From Sphingomonas sp. JUb134 (GTDB lineage: Bacteria > Pseudomonadota > Alphaproteobacteria > Sphingomonadales > Sphingomonadaceae): DNA of 64,000 bases. Positions 42,615 through 49,535 of this stretch are shown in pieces. Location: positions 1,685,001 to 1,749,000 of the forward strand of contig NZ_SLYP02000001.1 of NCBI RefSeq assembly GCF_004341505.2, given 5' to 3'. The notes below the pieces were generated by a model. The model did no database searches. It was not told where the DNA came from and worked only from the letters and a program-made list of their open reading frames with translations. Each line of letters starts with the position of its first letter. Position 1 is the stretch's first letter. Both the position numbers and the translations under genes were made by a program.

Positions 42615-44363
42615 TCACGTCGCCAGGCGCGACCCCAGCCAGCCGGCAAGATACTCCAGGCACGCGATCCGCCGCCACAGGCCGGAATCGGTGATCCGCT
42701 CCATGTCGAAGTAGCGCCGCATCGCCGGGAACTCGGGGTCGATCACCCGGTGCATATAGTCGGGCGACAGCAGCCCGCCGTGCTCGTCGCCCATCGGCCG
42801 CAGCCGGCGCTGGACCGCATAGCTGTGCTGGCGCACCCAAGCCGGCCGGATGCGCGAGGACCATTCGTCGAACCGGTGGCGCAGGCTCGGCGGCCCGGCG
42901 AAGTCGTGGCCGTAGGCGGAAGGATAGCCGGCGAGCACCGGGTCGATCGCCGCCAGCAGCCGCGCCTCGAACGCCCCGGCGTGCTTCGCGGTCATCGGCA
43001 GCGTCAGCGCGGCCGCGACCAGCTGATGGTCCAGGAATGGCATCAGATAGGCGCCGTGCTGCGCCTCCAGGCTGATCTCGCGGCCGAACAGCGCCCGGCA
43101 GCGCACGCGCGGATAGGCCTGCTCGGCATGGGTGCGCGACATGCTGGTCCGGGCGTCCGGCAGGCCGAGCGCATTCGCGATCTTGGCCGCGATCCGGTCC
43201 AGGAACGCGCGTCCGTCGAAGCCCGGCGTCGCGTCTCCTGGTGTGAAGCGCGCAAAGAAACTGCGGGCGATGGTCCTCGCGGTCAGCCGCCGGTCGGGCA
43301 GCAGGAAGAAGTCGCGATAGACCTCCCCACATCCGCCCGAGGCCGCAAGGCTGCCGTTCGCGTGCCGGCGAAGCTGGGCTGCGGCATGGCCGCCGTTGTC
43401 GAAGATGTTGCCATAGGTCGGCAGCCCGTCGAACTGATGGAAGTTCGCCTCCACCTGCGCCGGGAATGCCTCGGGCGTCATCGGCGCGGCGGACTTGTCG
43501 ATCCAGTCGACTGCGAAGCCCTCTGCCCGGCCGATTGCCTGCGCGATCCGAACGTCCGCGCTACCCTCCGGCCCATAGACATAGACGGATGGCGTGCTGC
43601 CGGCCGCACGCAGCCCCGCGAACAGCAGCCGCGAATCGATCCCGCCGGAAAGCGGGCAGTGAATGCGGTCGCCGTACGCAGCGACATAGGGCGCCACCGT
43701 CGCGCGCAGGCGCGCCGCATGCTCGGCGACGCGATCGGGAAGGGCGCTCCGGCTTGGCGCGTCGGGCAGCGGCTTCGCGGTCGCGTGGCGGGTCACGCCG
43801 TCGCGGGTGAGCTCCAGCACCCATTTCGGCCCCAGCGTCTTTAGTTCGGCGAACACCGTGTCGTCGCCGATCGGCACCACGTTGAACGCGTGTTCGTACA
43901 CCCCCTGCGCATCGAAGCGGACGCTCGGCAGCGCCTGCAGGGCGGCGAGCAGCGAGGTCGAGAAGATGCGCTGTTCCAGGTCGTGGAACAGCTGGAACGC
44001 CCCGAAATAGTCGCCGAACAGGAACGCGCGGCCGTTCTTGCGTACGACCGCCACGAACTCGCCGCCGATCCGCGACCAGTCCAGCGCCGGCAGCTCCGTC
44101 TCGCGCAGCAACGCGGCAAGTGCCGGCGTCCCGAGGCGGCCGTCGAACACCAGCGTTCCGGCGACCGCTACCAAGTCGTCGGCCGCGACCAGCAAGCCTC
44201 CCGCACCGCCGCTCGGCGGCTCGAAATGCAGCAGCGACCAGCCGGGAAAGCTGTGGCGGGTGGGGCTGGCCAGCCCGGCCCGCGCCCCTTGCGCCTGCGC
44301 CGCCGCGAACGCCTCCTCGCAGGAGGGGCCGCTGTCCGTGCGTGCGAGAAACAGTCCCCCCAT
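42615..44363 (-). CDS. Asparagine-synthetase-like protein without the glutaminase Cys (582 aa)
   Basis: The layout is that of asparagine synthetase B: an N-terminal class II amidotransferase domain followed by an ATP pyrophosphatase domain with the PP-loop LSGGIDSRLL at about 237-246. The protein starts MGGLFLART, so the Cys that should follow the initiator Met is missing and glutamine hydrolysis is not expected. Such proteins occur in capsule and exosortase-type gene clusters, where they may amidate sugar acids or use ammonia. Start set by GGGGAGCG just before the ATG. It lies 7 bases beyond the ligase gene, in the same operon. Confidence 0.82.
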   Translation of the reverse strand: MGGLFLARTDSGPSCEEAFAAAQAQGARAGLASPTRHSFPGWSLLHFEPPSGGAGGLLVAADDLVAVAGTLVFDGRLGTPALAALLRETELPALDWSRIGGEFVAVVRKNGRAFLFGDYFGAFQLFHDLEQRIFSTSLLAALQALPSVRFDAQGVYEHAFNVVPIGDDTVFAELKTLGPKWVLELTRDGVTRHATAKPLPDAPSRSALPDRVAEHAARLRATVAPYVAAYGDRIHCPLSGGIDSRLLFAGLRAAGSTPSVYVYGPEGSADVRIAQAIGRAEGFAVDWIDKSAAPMTPEAFPAQVEANFHQFDGLPTYGNIFDNGGHAAAQLRRHANGSLAASGGCGEVYRDFFLLPDRRLTARTIARSFFARFTPGDATPGFDGRAFLDRIAAKIANALGLPDARTSMSRTHAEQAYPRVRCRALFGREISLEAQHGAYLMPFLDHQLVAAALTLPMTAKHAGAFEARLLAAIDPVLAGYPSAYGHDFAGPPSLRHRFDEWSSRIRPAWVRQHSYAVQRRLRPMGDEHGGLLSPDYMHRVIDPEFPAMRRYFDMERITDSGLWRRIACLEYLAGWLGSRLAT

Positions 44364-44370
44364 CGCTCCC

Positions 44371-45747
44371 CTATCCCTCCGCCGGCTGGAGTGGCGCCGC
44401 GCCGGGCCTCGGTCGCGCCTGCCGGATCGGGCGCCACTGGCTCTCCGCACGCTTGCGCGCGAGATAGCCGTCGAGCCCCATCTGCGCGCCCAGCAGCATG
44501 AAGACGAAGGGATTGAACGCGATCGCCACGAACGCCGCGCCCAGCAGGTAGATGAGGTGCGCGTGCTGCAGCGCCGTCGCGAGCGGCGAGGCCCAGGCAA
44601 GCTCCGGCGGCGCCTGGGAATAGCGGCGGCGCAGCAGTTCCATCCGGAACAATCCGCCGAGGTGGATCGCCAGCCACAGGGCCAGGCCGAAATAGCCCTG
44701 CTCGCCGAGCATCTCGAAATAGGCGCTGTGGTAGGCGCGCGCCTGGTCGACCTCGAGCGCGCGCTCTACCGTCGCGTTGTTGCGGTCGCCGACGGTGGCG
44801 ACCGTGTCGTAGCGGATGCGGTTCTGGCGATAGGCGTCGAACCCGCCGCCCATCGGGTGATCCCGCACATAGTCGAGCGTCCACTGCCAAACGGCCAGCC
44901 GGGTCGAGGCGGACGTGTCGGCCTGATAGCTGCGGATGGTCTCCATGCGCTCCGTGAAGGTGGAGGGAAGCAGCGGCACCGCGATCAGCGCTGCCGCTCC
45001 CAGTGCCGAAAGGTAGAGCACCCGCCGCTTCACCTCGCGCAGCATCAGCACCGCGAGCAACCCGACGCACAGCAGGCCCGTTCGTGCCGAGGTGCCGACC
45101 GGGATCAGCAGGCAGGCGAAGCTCAGCGCATAGCAATAGGTCCGCACCCGCCAGTCGGGCGGAAAGATCGTCCCATGCCGGGTGAACCACAGGATGATCG
45201 GAATGATCGCGATCGCGACGGTGGAGATGGTGCTGCTCTCGTAGAGGCCCGAATTGTTGGAGACCATGAGGTTCAGCTCGCCATAGCCGCCGCCGGTCAC
45301 CAGCGTCTTGATGGCGCCCACCACGATGATCGAGGCTGCCGACAGGAGCATGAACAGCAGCAACGCCTCGATCCTCAGGCGCGTGCGCAGGGTCAGCGGC
45401 AGGAAGATGGCGAACGCCATCGCCTTCCATACCCAATCCCACTTGTACCGCGCCTCCATCGGGAAGTCGGCGTGCGCCGTCGTGTACCAGCACCAGCCGA
45501 TCAGCATCATCAGCAGCACCTGCCGAGGAGCGATCCGCAGGCCCCGCTTGTCGTCGGCGAGCAGCCATCCGCCCACCGCAAAGGCGGCGGCGATCGCGGA
45601 GATCGGCACCGAGTTCAGCAGCAGGTAGGTCAGCCGCTGCGGCGAAACGATGTCGATATAGGCATAGGCCAGCACGAACAGGAACGGCCGGCGAAAGCCG
45701 AAGGCGAACAGCGCTGCCAGGAAGCCGACAAAGGCAAGATCACGCAC
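44371..45747 (-). CDS. O-glycosylation ligase-like protein, exosortase-A-associated type (458 aa)
   Basis: A polytopic membrane protein of the O-antigen ligase superfamily. The start RDLAFVGFLAALFAFGFRRPFLFVLAYAYIDIVSPQRLTY (positions 2-41), an R-x-P followed by a P-x-R-L-T motif, is characteristic of the ligases that accompany exosortase A (PEP-CTERM) loci. The large loop has TSARTGLL, STRLAVWQWTLDYVRDHP and the late AYHSAYFEMLGEQGYFG segment matching the Wzy_C His motif. GTG start at 45747, overlapping the 48-residue gene by 8 bases. It would ligate a glycan to lipid or protein in the periplasm. Confidence 0.82.
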   Translation of the reverse strand: MRDLAFVGFLAALFAFGFRRPFLFVLAYAYIDIVSPQRLTYLLLNSVPISAIAAAFAVGGWLLADDKRGLRIAPRQVLLMMLIGWCWYTTAHADFPMEARYKWDWVWKAMAFAIFLPLTLRTRLRIEALLLFMLLSAASIIVVGAIKTLVTGGGYGELNLMVSNNSGLYESSTISTVAIAIIPIILWFTRHGTIFPPDWRVRTYCYALSFACLLIPVGTSARTGLLCVGLLAVLMLREVKRRVLYLSALGAAALIAVPLLPSTFTERMETIRSYQADTSASTRLAVWQWTLDYVRDHPMGGGFDAYRQNRIRYDTVATVGDRNNATVERALEVDQARAYHSAYFEMLGEQGYFGLALWLAIHLGGLFRMELLRRRYSQAPPELAWASPLATALQHAHLIYLLGAAFVAIAFNPFVFMLLGAQMGLDGYLARKRAESQWRPIRQARPRPGAAPLQPAEG

Positions 45748-45886
45748 CGAAGCGGTTCCTGCGCCGCGGCTTGGCGGGCTCGGATGCGGGGGGCGTCTCC
45801 CGGTCCAGGTCCGGCCGCCGCAGCAGCAGCCAGGCGGCCAGCAGCATCAACCCGTGCGAGAGACCAAGCGAGAAATTGTCGATCAT
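45740..45886 (-). CDS. Small membrane protein (48 aa)
   Basis: A short frame starting MIDNFSLGLSHGLMLLAAWL: one membrane helix (about 6-22), then LRRPDLDRETPP and a basic tail ending RRRNRFGA. Its stop overlaps the ligase start by 8 bases (GTG inside GGTGCGTGA), which suggests translational coupling and argues that it is real. No strong Shine-Dalgarno sequence is seen. Small accessory membrane proteins are known from some exosortase loci; I cannot assign it to one of them. Confidence 0.55.
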   Translation of the reverse strand: MIDNFSLGLSHGLMLLAAWLLLRRPDLDRETPPASEPAKPRRRNRFGA

Positions 45887-45973
45887 CGTCCCGCTTTCTT
45901 ACCTCTCGCCGCCCAGCAACTGCACAAGCACGGTTGACGCAGCGTTAAATGCTTTAGAGGCAGGACACCAGCC

Positions 45974-47212
45974 ATGCGGATCCTGCACGTCCTTGATCAT
46001 AGTCTGCCGCTGCACAGCGGCTATACCTTTCGCACGCGCGCGATCCTGAAGGCGCAGATCGCGCGCGGCTGGACCGTAGCGGGCGTGACGGGGGCACGGC
46101 AGGGCGGCCACGCCGCCCGGGAGGAGGACGTCGACGGGCTGCACTTCTTCCGCACCGATCCGCCGGAACCCGCCCGCGCGCCCCTGGGCGAACTGCGCGA
46201 GGTGGCGGCCCTCGCCCGGCGCGTCGAGCAGGCGGTCGACCGGTTCAAGCCGGACGTGCTGCACGCCCATTCGCCGGTGCTCGACGGGCTGGCGGCGCTG
46301 CTCGTGGCCCGCCGCCGCAAGCTGCCGCTCGTCTATGAGATCCGCGCCTTCTGGGAAGACGCCGCTGTCGGCAACGGTACCGGGCGTGAAGGCTCGTTCC
46401 GCTACCGGGCGATCCGCCGCCTCGAAACCTGGCTCGTGCGCCGCGCGAACGCGGTCGCCGTGATCTGCGAGGAACTGCAGCGCGACCTCGTCGCGCGCGG
46501 CATCGATCCCGCTCGCATCTTCGTGTCCCCCAACGGCGTGGACATGACGCTGTTCGGCGACCCGCCGCCGCCGGACGCGGCGCTCGCCCGCGAACTGGGG
46601 CTGGAGGGAGAGACGACCGGCTTCATCGGCAGCTTCTACGACTATGAAGGGCTGGACGATCTGATCGCGGCGATGCCGGCGCTGGTAGCCAGGCGCCCGC
46701 GGTTGAAGCTGCTGTTGGTGGGCGGTGGCCCGATGGAGGCCGCGCTGCGCGCCCAGGCCGCGGCGTCGCCGGCGTCGGACGCGATCCGCTTTGTCGGGCG
46801 GGTCCCACACGAGGCGGTGGAGCGCTACTATGGCCTGGTCGACGTGCTGGTCTATCCGCGCAAGCACATGCGGCTGACCGACCTTGTCACGCCGCTCAAG
46901 CCGCTGGAGGCGATGGCACAGCGCCGGCTGGTGGCGGCTTCCGATGTCGGCGGGCACCGCGAGTTGATCCGGGACGGCGATACCGGCACGCTGTTCCCGG
47001 CCGACGATCCGCACGCGCTTGCCGAACGGGTCGCCGCGCTGTTCGAAGACCGGGGAGAGTGGGACGCGATGCGCACCCGCGCCCGCGCTTTCGTCGAGCG
47101 CGAGCGTAACTGGTCGTCAAATGTTTCGCGCTACGAACCCATATACCACGCGCTTATCAGAGGCTTCGCAACGGACGCACCATGGACGCCACAGTCGCTC
47201 CCCGACGCTTGA
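45974..47212 (+). CDS. Exosortase-A-associated family 4 glycosyltransferase (412 aa)
   Basis: A GT-B enzyme starting MRILHVLDHSLPLHSGYTFR, the signature of the glycosyltransferase family described from PEP-CTERM/exosortase A clusters (Daro_2409 type). Further matches are LHAHSPVLDGLAAL, VYEIRAFWEDAAV, VSPNGVDMTLF, FIGSFYDYEGLDDLI and the donor-site region YPRKHMRLTDLVTPLKPLEAMA. It builds a polysaccharide on a lipid carrier at the inner membrane. Divergent from the ligase operon (87 bases between starts). Its end overlaps the next gene by 31 bases. Confidence 0.9.
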   Translation: MRILHVLDHSLPLHSGYTFRTRAILKAQIARGWTVAGVTGARQGGHAAREEDVDGLHFFRTDPPEPARAPLGELREVAALARRVEQAVDRFKPDVLHAHSPVLDGLAALLVARRRKLPLVYEIRAFWEDAAVGNGTGREGSFRYRAIRRLETWLVRRANAVAVICEELQRDLVARGIDPARIFVSPNGVDMTLFGDPPPPDAALARELGLEGETTGFIGSFYDYEGLDDLIAAMPALVARRPRLKLLLVGGGPMEAALRAQAAASPASDAIRFVGRVPHEAVERYYGLVDVLVYPRKHMRLTDLVTPLKPLEAMAQRRLVAASDVGGHRELIRDGDTGTLFPADDPHALAERVAALFEDRGEWDAMRTRARAFVERERNWSSNVSRYEPIYHALIRGFATDAPWTPQSLPDA

Positions 47213-48009
47213 GCCTGCCCGCCGCCACCGCTGCCGCCGTTCTCGGCGGGGGCGTCGTCGCGCTGATCGTGCTGCTGCTGCCCACCGCGCTCCTGGAGCG
47301 GCAGGTCGGGGCTAGCGGGCTGCCGGACGTCCTCGCCGCAGCCGCGCCGCCGCTCGGGATGACGGCGCGGCTCGCGCTGATGCTGTTCCTCGGCGGCATC
47401 GCTGCGGGACTGATGTGGGGGCTGGGCCGGATCGTATTCGGCAAGCTGCCCCTGGTGATGACGCTGCCGACGATCCGCCATCCAAGACGAGCCGCGCCGC
47501 GGGAGATCGCGGCCATCCCGGTCCTGCGTCGCGGCGATGCGCATCCGGACGCCCCGGCGCGTGCGCCCGTGCTCGCGATGCGCGACCTCGGCACGCCCTT
47601 TCTGGAGGTGACGGCGGCGAGCACGGCCGCGGCGGTCCCGGCCGAGCCGATCGAGCAGGCGCTGCCGGAAGACCTGGACCTCCCACTCGCTGCCTTCGAC
47701 CCGGACGCCATTCCGGTGCCGGTCGAGCCGCCCCGGCCGCTGTTCCACATCGATGCGGCGTCCGGGGAAGGTGCCGATGCGGTGCTGCTGACCCGTCAGA
47801 TCCGCGCCGGTTTCGCCGCACCGCCCGAGCCCGAACCGGAGCCGCCGGTCGAGGAAAGCTCGACGCGCGCATTGCTTGTCCGGCTCGAGCGGGGGCTTGC
47901 GCGGCGGGAGCGGGGCGAGGGCGCCCCCCAGCTCGCGCGCGGCAGTGCGGGAGACGAGACGCTGCAGGCGACGCTCGCTTCGCTCAGGCGCTGGGCCATC
48001 AGCGCCTGA
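47182..48009 (+). CDS. Two-span membrane protein with Pro-rich tail (275 aa), hypothetical
   Basis: Two hydrophobic segments at about 14-40 and 60-87, then a long cytoplasmic region rich in Ala, Pro and Glu (EPEPEPPVEESSTRALLVRLERGLARRERG) ending in an amphipathic helix (DETLQATLASLRRWAISA). It resembles uncharacterised sphingomonad membrane proteins. Start overlaps the end of the glycosyltransferase gene by 31 bases, so the two are one transcript. No enzymatic motif is seen. A scaffolding role for the glyco-island is possible but unsupported. Confidence 0.68.
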   Translation: MDATVAPRRLSLPAATAAAVLGGGVVALIVLLLPTALLERQVGASGLPDVLAAAAPPLGMTARLALMLFLGGIAAGLMWGLGRIVFGKLPLVMTLPTIRHPRRAAPREIAAIPVLRRGDAHPDAPARAPVLAMRDLGTPFLEVTAASTAAAVPAEPIEQALPEDLDLPLAAFDPDAIPVPVEPPRPLFHIDAASGEGADAVLLTRQIRAGFAAPPEPEPEPPVEESSTRALLVRLERGLARRERGEGAPQLARGSAGDETLQATLASLRRWAISA

Positions 48010-48012
48010 AGT

Positions 48013-48327
48013 TCAGCGTTCCTCCACCGTCAGGACTTCGATTTCGGCGCAAAGCCGGTCGCCATCGGTTTCGCTCGACAGCAGGGCAAGGTCGGCGACT
48101 AGGTGCCCGCGCAGCGGCAGCTCTGCCTCGGGTAGGGCCTGAAGCCAGGCCTCTAGTTCCGCTGTCGCCCTCCCGGCCAGCCGGACCCGGTGGCGCGCGC
48201 CGTTGAAGGTGGCGCTCGCCCAGGGCGTGCTTTCGATGCCGTCGATCGTGATCCCGTGGCCGCCTGCCTGACCGGCCAGCAGCAGCCGGCGTTCCAGCAA
48301 GGTCGTCACGTCCGGCCCGCGGCTCAT
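48013..48327 (-). CDS. Hypothetical protein of the SOS-box divergon (104 aa)
   Basis: No recognised family. Starts MSRGPDVTTLLERRLLLAGQ and has alternating beta/alpha character, with TWASATF-like and HRVRLAGRATAELEAWLQALPEAELPLRGHLVADLAL regions (the latter spans residues about 46-80, predicted strand, helix, strand). No membrane segment. The ATG overlaps the stop of the small HTH-like gene by 4 bases, so the two form an operon behind the SOS-type operator. It converges on the membrane protein with only 3 bases between the stops. Confidence 0.65.
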   Translation of the reverse strand: MSRGPDVTTLLERRLLLAGQAGGHGITIDGIESTPWASATFNGARHRVRLAGRATAELEAWLQALPEAELPLRGHLVADLALLSSETDGDRLCAEIEVLTVEER

Positions 48328-48506
48328 GCGCGGCCCTCCTGCTCGGCGATATAGGTCTCGATCCGCGCCACCGTGTCGGGCCGCGGTTCGCGTCCGTTGC
48401 GCAGGTCGCCGACCAGTCGCGGGTCGTGCACCGCGTTCCGCCCGAACAGCGTCGGCGGCATGCCGCTCGCGTGCAGGAACCGGTCGATCTTCTGCAGAAT
48501 TGTCAC
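48324..48506 (-). CDS. Small HTH-like protein (60 aa)
   Basis: The sequence TLFGRNAVHDPRLVGDLRNGREPRPDTVARIETYIAEQ (residues 19-56) reads as the recognition helix and following helix of a Cro/XRE-type fold: D-P-x-x-V-x-D-x-R-x-G-x-x-P-R is a pattern of small sphingomonad regulators. The N-terminal helix is ILQKIDRFLHASG. GTG start with AGGAGA 7 bases upstream. The start codon lies inside a 16-base inverted repeat, so the gene could be repressed by a factor binding there. Divergent from the LexA-like gene. Confidence 0.68.
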   Translation of the reverse strand: MTILQKIDRFLHASGMPPTLFGRNAVHDPRLVGDLRNGREPRPDTVARIETYIAEQEGRA

Positions 48507-48514
48507 CTGACAAT
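48499..48514. promoter_or_regulatory. Inverted repeat over the start codon of the small HTH-like gene
   Basis: ATTGTCA-CC-TGACAAT: perfect 7-base arms separated by 2 bases, overlapping the GTG start (48506) of the small HTH-like gene and lying 20 bases from the SOS-type operator. Symmetry and position suggest a dimeric repressor site, perhaps for the gene's own product. Confidence 0.45.
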
Positions 48515-48534
48515 CTCCTGATTCGCATCTTTCT

Positions 48535-48549
48535 GTTCCGGTTCTGTTC
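48535..48549. promoter_or_regulatory. SOS-box-like operator GTTC-N7-GTTC
   Basis: GTTC at 48535-48538 and 48546-48549 with exactly seven bases between, the alphaproteobacterial LexA operator consensus. It lies in the 90-base space between the divergent small HTH-like gene and the LexA-like repressor gene, 47 bases before the latter's GTG. Another copy of the same motif (on the other strand orientation) is in front of lexA in this window. Confidence 0.6.
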
Positions 48550-48596
48550 TCGCAAATCCAACTTGTCTAGGAAGATTCCTACGGCTACCAAGAGGC

Positions 48597-49214
48597 GTGG
48601 AACCCGAGCAGCAACGCACGGTGCTCGCCGCGCTGGCGGCAGAGCGGGGCGAGAGCCTGGCCGCGCTGTCGCGACTGCTCGGACGCAACGCCGCTTATCT
48701 TCAGCAGTATCTGGAGCGCGGCAGCCCGCGCATGTTGCGCGAGGAGGACCGCGAGAAGCTGGCCCGCTACTTCGGCGTTCCGGAAGCGCGGCTGGGAGGT
48801 CCGGCGGTGCCGCACACGGTCGCGATCCCGCGCCTGGACCTTGCGGCCTCCGCGGGACCCGGCGCTCTGGTGGAACTGGAATCCGCCGCACCCTTGCGCC
48901 TGGATGGTGAGTTCGTCCGCCGGCTCGGCGCGCGGCCGGAGGCACTGTCGATGATCGCCGTGCGCGGCGACTCGATGGCGCCGACGCTGGAGGACGGCGA
49001 CTCGATCCTGGTCGACACCGGCTCGCGCGATGGCGGGGAGGGCGTCCAGGTCGTCCGCCACGAAGGGGTCCTGCTGGTGAAGCGCCTGCGCAAAACCACG
49101 GACGGCACTGCTCTCGTCAGCGACAATCCTGCGTACCCGCCGATCCCGGTGCGCCCGGGCGACCGGCTGGAGATCGTGGGCCGCGTCGTCTGGCTGGCCC
49201 GGCGCCTGCGCTGA
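48597..49214 (+). CDS. LexA/CI-like S24-family self-cleaving regulator (205 aa)
   Basis: A LexA-superfamily protein distinct from the true lexA further right. The N-terminal 65 residues form a helical DNA-binding-like domain (ESLAALSRLLGRNAAYLQQYL). The S24 domain has a candidate A-G cleavage site at Ala86-Gly87 (AASAGPG), the nucleophile Ser126 in RGDSMAPTL and the general-base Lys162 in LLVKRLRK. All elements for RecA-stimulated autoproteolysis are there. GTG start, with AGAGG immediately upstream. It is preceded by an SOS-type operator and diverges from a small HTH-like gene, an arrangement reminiscent of phage repressor/Cro pairs. Confidence 0.87.
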   Translation: MEPEQQRTVLAALAAERGESLAALSRLLGRNAAYLQQYLERGSPRMLREEDREKLARYFGVPEARLGGPAVPHTVAIPRLDLAASAGPGALVELESAAPLRLDGEFVRRLGARPEALSMIAVRGDSMAPTLEDGDSILVDTGSRDGGEGVQVVRHEGVLLVKRLRKTTDGTALVSDNPAYPPIPVRPGDRLEIVGRVVWLARRLR

Positions 49215-49217
49215 CCG

Positions 49218-49394
49218 TCAGCGGCGGTCGATCAGCCACACCGCCAGCGCGATCGCGACGCCCGCCGCCGCGCCGACCAGAAAGCCGATCGTCGGCTGGT
49301 GGAAGCCGACAGCGCCGAGGATGGTGCCGCCGAGCACGCCGGTCGCGATGGCGAAGCCGCCGGCAGCGGTGTTGCGGGAGGGGCGCGGGTCCAT
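49218..49394 (-). CDS. Small two-span membrane protein (58 aa)
   Basis: Starts MDPRPSRNTAAGGFAIATGV and has two hydrophobic segments (GGFAIATGVLGGTILGAVGF and GFLVGAAAGVAIALAVWLI, in 13-32 and 38-55) ending in DRR. Glycine-zipper-like spacing (G-x-x-G) suggests helix packing. Function unknown. The ATG at 49394 is chosen over longer frames as it gives a compact membrane protein; the ribosome site (GAGGC) is close and not strong. Converges on the LexA-like gene with three bases between stops. Confidence 0.55.
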   Translation of the reverse strand: MDPRPSRNTAAGGFAIATGVLGGTILGAVGFHQPTIGFLVGAAAGVAIALAVWLIDRR

Positions 49395-49535
49395 GCCATG
49401 CCTCTGCCATGTCGATGCCGCGCGCGCCAGCCATGCGACACCACCCCAACGGACCGCCCCGTGCGTGCGGCGCATCGCGCGCCGTCGTGCCTAAACGATT
49501 GGCGGGCGCCGTGGAGTCGGTCTAGGGAAGCCACT

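Noticed and set aside
45930..45960. Promoter before the 45974 glycosyltransferase (TTGACG near 45936)
   Set aside because: The -35-like box is good but no -10 sequence stands at a 16-18 base distance, so I did not list it.
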